A stretch of 64,000 bases of DNA, taken from Isoptericola halotolerans (GTDB taxonomy: Bacteria; Actinomycetota; Actinomycetes; Actinomycetales; Cellulomonadaceae). The DNA lies in the NCBI RefSeq assembly GCF_013149785.1, contig NZ_JABEZU010000005.1:1-64000 (forward strand). Direction: 5' to 3'. The notes below the pieces were generated by a model. The model did no database searches. It was not told where the DNA came from and saw only the letters and a list, made by a program, of their open reading frames with translations. Below are positions 53,871 to 62,090 of the stretch, one piece after another. Every line of letters begins with the position of its first letter. Within the stretch, counting starts at the first letter, position 1. A program made the translations under genes and the position numbers.

Positions 53871-54407
53871 ATGCGCACCAGCAGGATCATCCGAACGCTG
53901 ACGGCCGGTCTGCTGGCTGCGGGACTGGTGGGCTGTTCACTACCCGAGGACGAGACCTCGGGGCCGTCGGCCACCGACACGGAAGAGGCCCTCGAGGAGC
54001 AGACGGTCGAGGAGCAGGTTGTCGACGACGTCGAGGAGCCGCGCGAGGAGCCGGACGAAGGCGCCGAGCCCGAGTCCGAGCCTGAGCCTGAGCCCGAGCC
54101 CGAGTCCGAGCCGGACGAGACCGTCGCCGAGCGCAACGCCCGCGAGAGCGCCGTGTCCTACCTGGACTACTCCGGGTTCTCGAAGTCGGGGCTGATCGAG
54201 CAGCTGGAGTTCGAGGGCTACTCGACGCAGGACGCGACCTACGGGGTGAACGCCCTGGACGTGAGCTGGAAGGAGCAGGCTGTGCGCAGCGCCGAGTCCT
54301 ACCTGGACTACTCGACGTTCTCGCGGTCGGGGCTGATCGCCCAGCTCGAGTTCGAGGGCTACACGGCGGAACAGGCCGAGTACGGGGTCGACGCCGTCGG
54401 GCTCTGA
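53871..54407 (+). CDS. Ltp-family lipoprotein
   Basis: 178-residue lipoprotein: signal with the lipobox GLVGCS, an acidic Glu/Pro linker of about 60 residues, and two copies of a ~40-residue helical repeat (SYLDYSGFSKSGLIEQLEFE; SYLDYSTFSRSGLIAQLEFE). The repeat is that of the Ltp family, whose phage TP-J34 member blocks phage DNA entry at the cell surface. Most bacterial copies have no known role. GGGGGAGAG precedes the ATG. Confidence 0.9.
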   Translation: MRTSRIIRTLTAGLLAAGLVGCSLPEDETSGPSATDTEEALEEQTVEEQVVDDVEEPREEPDEGAEPESEPEPEPEPESEPDETVAERNARESAVSYLDYSGFSKSGLIEQLEFEGYSTQDATYGVNALDVSWKEQAVRSAESYLDYSTFSRSGLIAQLEFEGYTAEQAEYGVDAVGL

Positions 54408-54452
54408 CCGCCCTGCCGCGGGTTCTCGAGGCAGCGCGGGTCTCAGTGCGGC

Positions 54453-55382
54453 TCAGGTCCCGTCGGCGAGCACGGTGTCGCACACCTCGAGCAGCCGCAC
54501 GCGCAGGCCCTGCGCGCGTTCGGCGAACCCTCGCTGGCGGCGCACGTACTCCGCCTTGCCCTCCGGTGTCTCGATCGCCACCGCCTCGATGCCGTAGCCC
54601 GAGACGTCGTACGGGGAGGCCGCCATGTCGGTGTACCGGATGTCGCGCGCCAGCTCGAACGCGTCCAGCAGCAGCTCGCCGGGCACGGCAGGCCCCAGCT
54701 TCGACGCCCACTTGTACAGGTCCATGTTGGCGTGCAGGCAGCCCGGCTGCTCCATGGCGACCTGGCGCTCGCGGCTGGGCCGCAGCTCGTTGGCGTCGCG
54801 GGCCTCGGGGGCGAAGAACCGGTAGGCGTCGAAGTGCGAGCACCCGACGCGGTGGGACTCCACCACCCTGTCCGTGCCGTCGTGCCCGAGGCGCAGCGGC
54901 AGCGGGTGCCGGTGGTCGCGGCCCGCGGCGGCGTCCCGGTAGACCATGGCCCACTCGTGCAGCCCGAAGCAGCCGAACGTCCCGGCCCGGGACCCTGTCG
55001 CACCGACCAGCGCCCGCACGTACCGCACGGCCTCGCCCCGGTCCGCGAGGAACGCCTCGACGTCGAGCGTGACGCCCGTCGCGCCGTCGGGCAGCGGCGT
55101 GCCGCGGTACCAGCGCCAGCCGTGGCGCTCGTCGTCGGCCGGCGCGGGGACCACGGCGCCCACCCCGGCGTGCCAGCGCCGCAGGTGGCTCACCCGCGTC
55201 GGGTAGTACGTGAACAGGAAGTCCTCGATCGCGTGCTTCTCACCGCGGTCGCGGGCGGCCCGCCAGACCACCGTCAGGGCGTCGGCGCGCTCGGCGTGCG
55301 TGGCGGCCCGGTCGCGCCATCCGGGCACGACGACGGTGCGCGGCTCGCGCTCGGGAGCTGCCGTCGGGGCAGGGCTGGTCAC
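54453..55382 (-). CDS. Conserved actinobacterial protein of unknown function
   Basis: 309-residue cytosolic protein. Notable parts are FLFTYYPTRVSHLRRWHAGVG, GTFGCFGLHEWAMVYR, CSHFDAYRFF and QPGCLHANMDLYKWASKL, which contain conserved-looking Cys and His pairs. Homologues are often labelled 3-methyladenine DNA glycosylase in databases, but no recognised glycosylase motif is visible, so the function is left open. The GTG start has TAGGCT six bases upstream. Confidence 0.7.
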   Translation of the reverse strand: MTSPAPTAAPEREPRTVVVPGWRDRAATHAERADALTVVWRAARDRGEKHAIEDFLFTYYPTRVSHLRRWHAGVGAVVPAPADDERHGWRWYRGTPLPDGATGVTLDVEAFLADRGEAVRYVRALVGATGSRAGTFGCFGLHEWAMVYRDAAAGRDHRHPLPLRLGHDGTDRVVESHRVGCSHFDAYRFFAPEARDANELRPSRERQVAMEQPGCLHANMDLYKWASKLGPAVPGELLLDAFELARDIRYTDMAASPYDVSGYGIEAVAIETPEGKAEYVRRQRGFAERAQGLRVRLLEVCDTVLADGT

Positions 55383-55388
55383 CCTGCC

Positions 55389-55394
55389 AGCCTA
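55389..55394 (-). promoter_or_regulatory. -10 box of the conserved protein at 54453
   Basis: Minus-strand TAGGCT followed by six bases and the GTG start codon; no ribosome site. Confidence 0.5.
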
Positions 55395-55435
55395 GGCGGA
55401 CGGACGTATCATGGAGGAGACGGGAGGTGGTGACC

Positions 55436-55600
55436 ATGGCCACCATCGGAACGCAGTCGGACCTCGAGGCGGAGCAGGACGGCGTCAAGCCGACGCCGCA
55501 CGTGCCTCAGGACACCTGGATCCAGCAGCACGGACCCGCCGTCGGGCTCCTCGTCGGGCTGTCGGCCGTGCTGTGGACGCTGCTGCAGTACGCGGGCTGA
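55436..55600 (+). CDS. Small single-span membrane protein
   Basis: A 54-residue open frame starting MATIGTQSDLEAEQD, with GGGAGG ten bases before its ATG. Residues 34-51 (AVGLLVGLSAVLWTLLQY) form one membrane helix, preceded by a charged cytosolic tail. It sits alone between a divergent gene and phzF-like gene. No family recognised. Confidence 0.65.
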   Translation: MATIGTQSDLEAEQDGVKPTPHVPQDTWIQQHGPAVGLLVGLSAVLWTLLQYAG

Positions 55601-55640
55601 CGGGAGCGCGGCGCCCGTGAGCCCGCTCTAGGGTGCCGGT

Positions 55641-56480
55641 ATGCCGACTCTTCCCTTCCGCCAGGTCGACGTCTTCGGCGCGGCCCCGCTCGCCGGGAAC
55701 CCGGTCGCCGTCGTGCACGGCGCCGACGACCTGGCCGACGAGCAGATGGCCGCGTTCGCGCGGTGGACCAACCTGTCCGAGACCACCTTCCTGAGCGAGC
55801 CGACCCGGCCCGGCGCCGACTACCGCGTCCGCATCTGGACGCCCGGCGGCGAGCTGCCGTTCGCCGGCCACCCGACGCTCGGCACGGCGCACGCCTGGCT
55901 GGAGTCCGGGGGTGTCCCGGCCTCCGACGTCGCTGTCGTGCAGGAGTGCGGTGTCGGGCTGGTGACCGTCGCCCGGTCCTCCGACCGGCTCGCGTTCGCC
56001 GGCCCGCCGTTGCTCCGCTCCGGCCCGGTGGCGGGCGACGACCTGGACCGCGTCGTGCGAGCCCTGTGCATCGCGCGCGACGACGTCGTGGACGCCGCGT
56101 GGGTCGACAACGGCCCGGGATGGGTCGCGGTGCGGCTGGCCGACGCCGACGCCGTCCTCGCGCTGGCCCCCGACCTCGGTGCGTTCGGCGGCCTGAAGAT
56201 CGGGGCCGTGGGTCCGCACGCCCCCGGGGCCACCGACGCGGACGTCGAGGTGCGGGCCTTCGTGCCGGGCCTCGGCGTCCCGGAGGACCCCGTCACGGGC
56301 TCGCTCAACGCCGGGCTGGGGGAGTGGCTCGCCGGGTCGGTGCTGCCGGCCGGGTACGTCGCCTCGCAGGGCACCGTCCTCGGCCGGCGCGGTCGCGTCC
56401 ACGTCCGACGTGACGAGGACGGGACGGTGTGGGTCGGCGGGGCGACGGTCACCACGGTGCGCGGTGACGTGAGCTTCTGA
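55641..56480 (+). CDS. PhzF-family epimerase/isomerase
   Basis: 279-residue protein of the diaminopimelate-epimerase-like PhzF fold. FRQVDVFGAAPLAGNPVAVV, the catalytic glutamate region TNLSETTFL and GGELPFAGHPTLGTAHAWL are diagnostic; the second half holds EDPVTGSLNAGLGEWLAG. Phenazine genes are absent nearby, so the substrate is unknown. Confidence 0.92.
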   Translation: MPTLPFRQVDVFGAAPLAGNPVAVVHGADDLADEQMAAFARWTNLSETTFLSEPTRPGADYRVRIWTPGGELPFAGHPTLGTAHAWLESGGVPASDVAVVQECGVGLVTVARSSDRLAFAGPPLLRSGPVAGDDLDRVVRALCIARDDVVDAAWVDNGPGWVAVRLADADAVLALAPDLGAFGGLKIGAVGPHAPGATDADVEVRAFVPGLGVPEDPVTGSLNAGLGEWLAGSVLPAGYVASQGTVLGRRGRVHVRRDEDGTVWVGGATVTTVRGDVSF

Positions 56481-56511
56481 GCCTTCGGGCCCGGACGGCG
56501 GCTCGTGCGCC

Positions 56512-57645
56512 TCAGGCGGCCGGGCGGTCCTCGCGCGGTGGTGGGGCGGTGCGCCGCGCGACCGCCGCGAACACCCGCTCCAGCGGCCCGCGCCCGAGCG
56601 ACGACCGCCACAGCGTCGCCACGACGAGAGTCACCAGCACCATGGCCAGCAACGGCCCGTTGGTCGTGGAGCCCACCAGGTCCCACCGCCAGATCGCGAC
56701 GATCTGCAGCGAGTACACGGTCAGTGCCATCGCCCCGACGGCGGCCAGCGGGGCGAGCGCCCAGACGCCGACGCGCCCGACGTACAGGCACGTCCCCAGC
56801 ACCGCCATGGCGAACCCGCCGGAGCCGAGCACCTCCAGGAACGTGTCGTCGTGGGGCCCGGCCTGGGCGAGGTGCCAGGCGGCGGACTCCGGCTCGAGCC
56901 GCGCCAGCCACCATGCCGAGACCAGGTAGCCGACCGCGGTGGCGCCGAGCCCGCCGAGCACGAGCCGGCGTCGCAGCCGGACCGAGCGCAGGTCGCAGCG
57001 CCCTATCGCCATCCCGGCGAGGACGTACGCCATCCACACCACCGCCGGGTAGTGGCCGGTCAGCAAGAAGTCGGTGAGGGCACCGGACCCGTCACGGGGT
57101 GGCCGCAGACCGGCGCTCGCCAGGAGCTCGGGGGCCCAGTACGCGACCGGTGGGCCGACGACGGCGACCACCGCAGCGGCGACGGCCAGACGTCGCGGGC
57201 CCCAGCGAAGGAAGGGCAGAGCCAGGACGAAGTAGGCCGCGTAGAAGCCGAGGATGAGCAGCACGCGGGTGCCGAGCAGGTCGAGCAGCCCGACGAGCGC
57301 GAGCAGGAGCACGGCCCGCACCAGCAGGCGGGCCCGGGCATGGACGAGCCGGTCCCCTGCCAGTGGTCGCGGCCCGCCGGTGACGACCCCCAGGGAGACC
57401 CCGGCGACCAGCGCGAACAGGATCGACGACCGGCCGTCCGCGACCTCGAGCCATGCCGCCGGTCCCTCGGCCACCCCCACGTGGGCCGCGAACATGCCCA
57501 GGACGGCGAGGCCTCGGGCGGCGTCGAGCCCTACCACGCGCCCCGGCCCGCCGCGCAGGCGCAGCCCGGCACGCTCCCACCAGGACGCGGCTGCACGCAC
57601 CGCGGGGGGAGCGTGTCGGTCCGGTGCGCCGTCGTCGGAGGTCAT
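56512..57645 (-). CDS. DUF418/HGSNAT-like membrane protein
   Basis: 377-residue membrane protein with about ten hydrophobic segments. VVGLDAARGLAVLGMFAAHVG is the N-terminal signature of the acyltransferase-like HGSNAT/DUF1624 family and GAMALTVYSLQIVAIWRW belongs to the DUF418 end. Relatives acetylate sugars across the membrane, but this branch is uncharacterised. ATG 57645 has GATCAT seven bases upstream. Confidence 0.82.
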   Translation of the reverse strand: MTSDDGAPDRHAPPAVRAAASWWERAGLRLRGGPGRVVGLDAARGLAVLGMFAAHVGVAEGPAAWLEVADGRSSILFALVAGVSLGVVTGGPRPLAGDRLVHARARLLVRAVLLLALVGLLDLLGTRVLLILGFYAAYFVLALPFLRWGPRRLAVAAAVVAVVGPPVAYWAPELLASAGLRPPRDGSGALTDFLLTGHYPAVVWMAYVLAGMAIGRCDLRSVRLRRRLVLGGLGATAVGYLVSAWWLARLEPESAAWHLAQAGPHDDTFLEVLGSGGFAMAVLGTCLYVGRVGVWALAPLAAVGAMALTVYSLQIVAIWRWDLVGSTTNGPLLAMVLVTLVVATLWRSSLGRGPLERVFAAVARRTAPPPREDRPAA

Positions 57646-57708
57646 GCGCCTGATGATCCCGCAGCGTCCGTCTCGTGAGAACAGCGTGTCCCGGCGCGGC
57701 GTGTTCAC

Positions 57709-57714
57709 TAGGTT
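57709..57714 (+). promoter_or_regulatory. -10 box of methyltransferase at 57721 (leaderless)
   Basis: TAGGTT lies six bases before the ATG, with no ribosome site. Confidence 0.5.
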
Positions 57715-57720
57715 GTCCCC

Positions 57721-58689
57721 ATGAGCGATCTCTCGATGGAGTCCGAGCCCGAGTTCCCGGAGGCACCGAGCTTCGGCAGCCCGGCCGACGGACCGAACGG
57801 GAGCGCCTCCGACGAGCCGCACGGCGCGGCGCTCTCCGACGCGATCGAGGCGCCGAGCTCCCACCAGACGGTGCCGAGCCAGGAGTCCGAGTCCTACACG
57901 CACGGTCACCACGAGTCGGTGCTGCGCGCCCACCGCGCCCGTACCGCGCAGAACTCCGCCGGATTCCTGCTGCCGCACCTGCGCGACGACATGCACGTGC
58001 TGGACGTCGGCTGCGGCCCCGGCACCGTCACCACGGACCTCGGTCGCATCGTCGCGGGCGGCCGGGTGGTGGGCGTGGACGCGTCCGAGACCGTGCTGGA
58101 CGCGGCACGCTCGCACGCCGAGGCGATCGGTGCCCACAACGTCAGCTTCCAGCAGGCCAACGCGTACGAGCTGCCCTTCGACGACGACACCTTCGACGTC
58201 GTCTACGCCCACCAGCTGCTGCAGCACCTCTCGGACCCCGTGGCGGCGCTGCGGGAGATGAAGCGCGTCGCCAGGCCCGGCGGGCTCGTCGCCGTGCGCG
58301 ACGCCGACTACGCCGCGATGGCCTGGTACCCGGAGTCGGCGGGGCTGACCGAGTGGAACACGCTCTACCACGAGGTCACCCACGCCTACGGGTTCGAGCC
58401 TGACGCCGGCCGCCGCCTCTTCTCGTGGGTCCTCGACGCCGGGTTCGACGTCGTCGGTACCGTGCCGAGCGCGTCGTCGTGGTGCTACGCGACGCCGACC
58501 GACCGCGAGTGGTGGGGCCAGCTCTGGGCCGAGCGTTGCGTCGAGTCGAACTTCGCCCGCCAGGCCGTCGAGTCCAACCTGGCGGACGACGTCGCCCTCG
58601 AGCAGCTCGCGCAGGACTGGCTCACCTGGGCGCACTCGCCGGACGGCTGGTTCGCCATCCTGCACGGCGAGGTCCTCGCCCGCGCCTGA
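57721..58689 (+). CDS. Class I SAM-dependent methyltransferase
   Basis: 322-residue enzyme. A ~60-residue acidic, low-complexity N-terminal tail precedes the Rossmann-like domain: HVLDVGCGPGTVTTDL (SAM motif I, about residues 97-112), RVVGVDASETVLDAA and FDVVYAHQLLQHLSDP. Overall it resembles UbiE/Coq5-like methyltransferases of actinobacteria, with the substrate unknown. Confidence 0.88.
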   Translation: MSDLSMESEPEFPEAPSFGSPADGPNGSASDEPHGAALSDAIEAPSSHQTVPSQESESYTHGHHESVLRAHRARTAQNSAGFLLPHLRDDMHVLDVGCGPGTVTTDLGRIVAGGRVVGVDASETVLDAARSHAEAIGAHNVSFQQANAYELPFDDDTFDVVYAHQLLQHLSDPVAALREMKRVARPGGLVAVRDADYAAMAWYPESAGLTEWNTLYHEVTHAYGFEPDAGRRLFSWVLDAGFDVVGTVPSASSWCYATPTDREWWGQLWAERCVESNFARQAVESNLADDVALEQLAQDWLTWAHSPDGWFAILHGEVLARA

Positions 58690-58705
58690 AGGTCGCGCGC
58701 GTCGA

Positions 58706-59608
58706 TCAGTTCGTGACGACGAGGGTCTCGTACGTCATGAAGCCCGGCTCCAGTTCGAGCTGCACGTCGTCGACGTCGGCGACCATGAACGCCGTCGTGT
58801 ACGACAGGACCTTGCCCGGCTGGATCGACGAGCTCGCAAAGGTGTCGACGCCGTCGTCGTACACCAGCCCGGACTCGGAGCCCGCGGAGACCACGACCGG
58901 GAACAGCAGACTGGGCTCGAAGACCTCGTCGGTACCGTTGTCCACCGAGATCTCGAAGATCATCGGCGTGCCCTCGCCGTCGGCACCGACGGCGTACTCG
59001 CCCGGGGTGAACTCCTCGGGTCCCGACACGGTGATCGCCAGACCGTCGTCGTAGGTGAAGGTCTCGTCGAAGGAGACCACGCCGCCCATGCTCGCGCCCG
59101 AGGTGAGGTCGTCGAGGGCACCGGGGTCGACGCCGGCACCTTCGAGGCTCTGCTCGAGCTCGCGGAGCTGCTCGTCGTAGGTCGAGGAGAAGAACGCGGC
59201 GGTCGCCACCGTGATGAGCACCGAGGCCACGATCGCGACGACGGACAGCACCGTGCCGGTGATCGCCATCCCCTTGCCGCCGGCGGTGCCGCGCGACGAC
59301 TGGACGACGGCCACGATGCCGAGGACGGCTCCGACCAGGCCGAGGACGGCCGACCCGATGTTGAGGAACGGGATCCAGCAGCCGAGCAGGGCGAGGATGC
59401 CGAGCACGAGGGCGGCGATCGCCAGCCCCTTCTTCTCGGAGGCCGGGCGCGGCTCCTGGTACCCGTACGGCCCCGGCGCCGGTGGCTGGCCGGGATGCGT
59501 GGGCGGACCCTCGTACCCGGTGTACGGCGCCGCGGGGGCGGTGTGGTCGACGTAGGGGACGGGCCGGTGGTGACCCGAGGCCTGCGGGTCGTACGGGGGC
59601 GTGCTCAT
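58706..59608 (-). CDS. DUF4190 membrane protein with extracellular DUF4352-like domain
   Basis: 300-residue protein. A Pro/Tyr/Gly-rich cytosolic tail (about 60 residues) leads into two paired membrane segments of a DUF4190 domain (KKGLAIAALVLGILALLGCW; GMAITGTVLSVVAIVASVLI). A signal-anchored outer part of ~150 residues has a beta-sandwich pattern like DUF4352. ATG 59608 follows GAAGGA. Paralogue of the next gene. Confidence 0.82.
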   Translation of the reverse strand: MSTPPYDPQASGHHRPVPYVDHTAPAAPYTGYEGPPTHPGQPPAPGPYGYQEPRPASEKKGLAIAALVLGILALLGCWIPFLNIGSAVLGLVGAVLGIVAVVQSSRGTAGGKGMAITGTVLSVVAIVASVLITVATAAFFSSTYDEQLRELEQSLEGAGVDPGALDDLTSGASMGGVVSFDETFTYDDGLAITVSGPEEFTPGEYAVGADGEGTPMIFEISVDNGTDEVFEPSLLFPVVVSAGSESGLVYDDGVDTFASSSIQPGKVLSYTTAFMVADVDDVQLELEPGFMTYETLVVTN

Positions 59609-59696
59609 GCGTCGTCCTTCGTCGGGGGAGGGAAGTGATGAGGCTATCGGGCGCGACACCGTCGTCGACCGACCGGATCGGGTGAAATGTCGCTCC

Positions 59697-60506
59697 TCAC
59701 TGCTCCTCGACGTAGCCGCCCTCGCCGGTGTCGCCGTCGTACCGGAAGACCCCGTCCTCGAACGTCAGGTCGATGCTGCTGCCGAGAGGTTCCTGCGCCA
59801 TGAGCAGCTCCTCGAGGTGCCGGGCGCGCTCGACGTACTCGTCGGCCGTCTGCTCGTCGACGCCGAACCGGGTGGCCAGCTCCATGTCTGTCATCAAGTA
59901 GAGGTAGGCCGACACGGCAGTCCGGTTGAACTCGTCGTCGGGGATCTGCTCCCACAGGTCGCCTGACTCACGCAGGAGCTTGACCTCGCTGATCCTCTGC
60001 TGCAGGAACAGCTCGACGTCGACCGCGGTGGCTCCGGGAGTCTCACCGTCCGTGTCGTCCGTGTTCGCGCCTTCACCGGGGGTGGGTGCTTCGATCGTGT
60101 CTTCGTCGACACCGGCCTCGTCGAGGCTCTGGGTGATCACCTCGGACCGATCCTGGACGGTCGTGCTGACGAACGCGTAGGTGGCGATCGAGATGGCGAC
60201 GGCCAGGACGACGGCCACGGCGGACAGGATGGTGCCGGTGAGCGCCATCCCCCTGCCGCCGGCGTTGCCTCGTGAGGCCTGGACGATCGCGATGATGCCG
60301 AGGACGACGCCGACCAGTCCGAGGAGGGCCGAGCCGATGTTGAGGAACGGGATCCAGCAGCCCAGGAGTGCGACGATGCCGAGCACCAGTGCCGTGATCG
60401 CCAAGCCCTTCCTCTCCGACGCCGGACGCGGCTGCAGCGGATCGTGCGGGCCGCCGGTGTAGGGGCTAGGCCGGCCTGTCTGAGCGTCGAACGTCGGCGT
60501 GCTCAT
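59697..60506 (-). CDS. DUF4190 membrane protein (tandem paralogue)
   Basis: 269-residue paralogue of the preceding protein. The start MSTPTFDAQTG and the membrane region (KGLAITALVLGIVALLGCWI; RGMALTGTILSAVAVVLAV) are nearly the same as in its neighbour, but the outer part is different: acidic, mainly helical, with no DUF4352 pattern. GAAGGAAG five bases before the ATG. The pair arose by duplication with exchange of the outer domain. Confidence 0.8.
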   Translation of the reverse strand: MSTPTFDAQTGRPSPYTGGPHDPLQPRPASERKGLAITALVLGIVALLGCWIPFLNIGSALLGLVGVVLGIIAIVQASRGNAGGRGMALTGTILSAVAVVLAVAISIATYAFVSTTVQDRSEVITQSLDEAGVDEDTIEAPTPGEGANTDDTDGETPGATAVDVELFLQQRISEVKLLRESGDLWEQIPDDEFNRTAVSAYLYLMTDMELATRFGVDEQTADEYVERARHLEELLMAQEPLGSSIDLTFEDGVFRYDGDTGEGGYVEEQ

Positions 60507-60607
60507 GCGGACTTCCTTCGTCACGGGGATCGAGCGACGAGGATACCGGGGAGTGGCATGCCGGCGGTGGGCCCGGGGCCACATGGTCGGCCCGGCAGCA
60601 GGCCCGT

Positions 60608-60613
60608 TAGCCT
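60608..60613 (+). promoter_or_regulatory. -10 box of the FAH-family gene (leaderless)
   Basis: TAGCCT, six bases, then GTG 60620. No ribosome site. Confidence 0.5.
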
Positions 60614-60619
60614 GGACCC

Positions 60620-61402
60620 GTGCGCATCGCGAGATTCACCACCGGCGACGACCCCCGCTTCGCCTTCGTGCAGACCGAGGGGGACACCACCTACCTGGCC
60701 GTGCTGAGCGGCGACCCGCTCTACATGCCGGCCATGCCGACGGGGGAGCGGGTCGAGCTGGGTGACGGCGTGCGCCTGCTCGCGCCCGTGATCCCGCGGT
60801 CCAAGGTCGTGGCCGTGGGTCGCAACTATCTGGACCACGTCCGCGAGATGGGCCACGAGCCGCCGACGGCGCCGCTGCTGTTCCTCAAGCCGAACACGTC
60901 CGTCGTGGGGCCCGACGACCCGATCGTGCTGCCCGACTGGACGCGCGAGGTCTCCTACGAGGCCGAGCTCGCCGTCGTGATCTCCAAGCTGTGCAAGGAC
61001 GTGGAGCCGGAGAACGCGCGCGCCTACGTGCTCGGCTACACGGTCGCGAACGACGTCACCGCGCGTGACGTCCAGCGCACCGACGACCAGTGGGCCCGCG
61101 CCAAGGGGTTCGACTCCTCCTGCCCGCTGGGACCGTGGATCGAGACGGACCTGGACCCCGAGGACGTCGGGGTGCGCTCGCGCGTCAACGGCGAGCGCCG
61201 GCAGGACGGCCGCACGAGCGAGATGGTCTTCGACGTCGAGCACCTGGTGTCCTACGCCTCGAAGGCGATGACCCTGCTTCCCGGGGACGTGCTGCTCACC
61301 GGCACCCCGGCAGGCGTCGGCATCGTGGACCACGGCGACCGGGTCGAGTGCGAGGTCGAGGGGATCGGCGTGCTCGCCAACCCCGTGGTGCGGCGCGACT
61401 GA
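60620..61402 (+). CDS. Fumarylacetoacetate hydrolase-family enzyme
   Basis: 260-residue FAH-superfamily protein. VVAVGRNYLDHVREMG, the metal ligands in SYEAELAVVISK and YTVANDVTARDVQ, and a terminal PGDVLLTGTPAGVGIVDHGDRVECEVEGIG are typical of acylpyruvases and 2-hydroxyhepta-diene-dioate isomerases. The usual substrate in such short members is oxaloacetate or an acylpyruvate. It is eleven bases ahead of a methyltransferase and may form an operon with it and gltX. Confidence 0.92.
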   Translation: MRIARFTTGDDPRFAFVQTEGDTTYLAVLSGDPLYMPAMPTGERVELGDGVRLLAPVIPRSKVVAVGRNYLDHVREMGHEPPTAPLLFLKPNTSVVGPDDPIVLPDWTREVSYEAELAVVISKLCKDVEPENARAYVLGYTVANDVTARDVQRTDDQWARAKGFDSSCPLGPWIETDLDPEDVGVRSRVNGERRQDGRTSEMVFDVEHLVSYASKAMTLLPGDVLLTGTPAGVGIVDHGDRVECEVEGIGVLANPVVRRD

Positions 61403-61412
61403 GACGGCCACC

Positions 61413-62090
61413 ATGCCGGGGTGCTGCGAGCCGCAGGGCTACGACCGGGTCTTCGACGACCGGGAGGCCCGGCGTGCTGCGCGGCGCTACCGCCGATCCG
61501 GGCTGACGGTGCTGCCGCGGCGAACGGTCGAGCTGTACCGCGCGGGGGAGGTCTCTGGTGCGACCCTGCTGGAGGTGGGTGCCGGCATCGGCGACTTCAC
61601 CGTGGAGATGATGCGGGCCGGCGTGGACCGTGCGACCTGCGTCGACCTGTCCGGCGCCTACGACCATGCCGCAGCCGAGCTTCTCACCGAGGCCGGACTG
61701 GCCGCCCGGGTGCAGCGGGTCGTGGGCGACCTGGCTGCGCAGCCCGACGCCGTCGAACCGGTCGACATCGTCGCCCTGCACAGCGTGGTGTGCTGCTACC
61801 CGGACGCGCGGCGTCTGCTGACGGCCGCGGCGTCACGAGCCAGGCGGTTCCTGGTGGTGTCCTTCCCGCGAGGCTGGTTGCGTCTCTGGGCTCCCGTGTC
61901 CAACATCTACCCGCGCCTGCGCGGCAGCGACTGGCGGTTCGTGGTGCATCCGCGCGAGACGATCCTGCAGGCCGCTGCCGATGCTGGGTTCGAGGTTCAG
62001 CGGATCGAGCGCCTCCGGGTCGACGAGCACGTGGTCCTCGTCCGGCTCGACGACACCGACCCCCGTCGGGCCACTACCCTGGACCCGTGA
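61413..62090 (+). CDS. SAM-dependent methyltransferase
   Basis: 225-residue class I methyltransferase. Motif I is [15 protein letters not shown] (about 50-64) and the acidic motif [36 protein letters not shown] and [16 protein letters not shown] follow. The N-terminus has a [19 protein letters not shown] stretch seen in small-molecule methyltransferases. Substrate unknown. Its stop overlaps the gltX start. Confidence 0.85.
   Translation: MPGCCEPQGYDRVFDDREARRAARRYRRSGLTVLPRRTVELYRAGEVSGATLLEVGAGIGDFTVEMMRAGVDRATCVDLSGAYDHAAAELLTEAGLAARVQRVVGDLAAQPDAVEPVDIVALHSVVCCYPDARRLLTAAASRARRFLVVSFPRGWLRLWAPVSNIYPRLRGSDWRFVVHPRETILQAAADAGFEVQRIERLRVDEHVVLVRLDDTDPRRATTLDP
62075..62080 (+). promoter_or_regulatory. 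-10 box of gltX
   Basis: TACCCT inside the end of the methyltransferase gene, six bases before GTG 62087. It suggests that gltX has its own leaderless transcript beside read-through. Confidence 0.45.
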
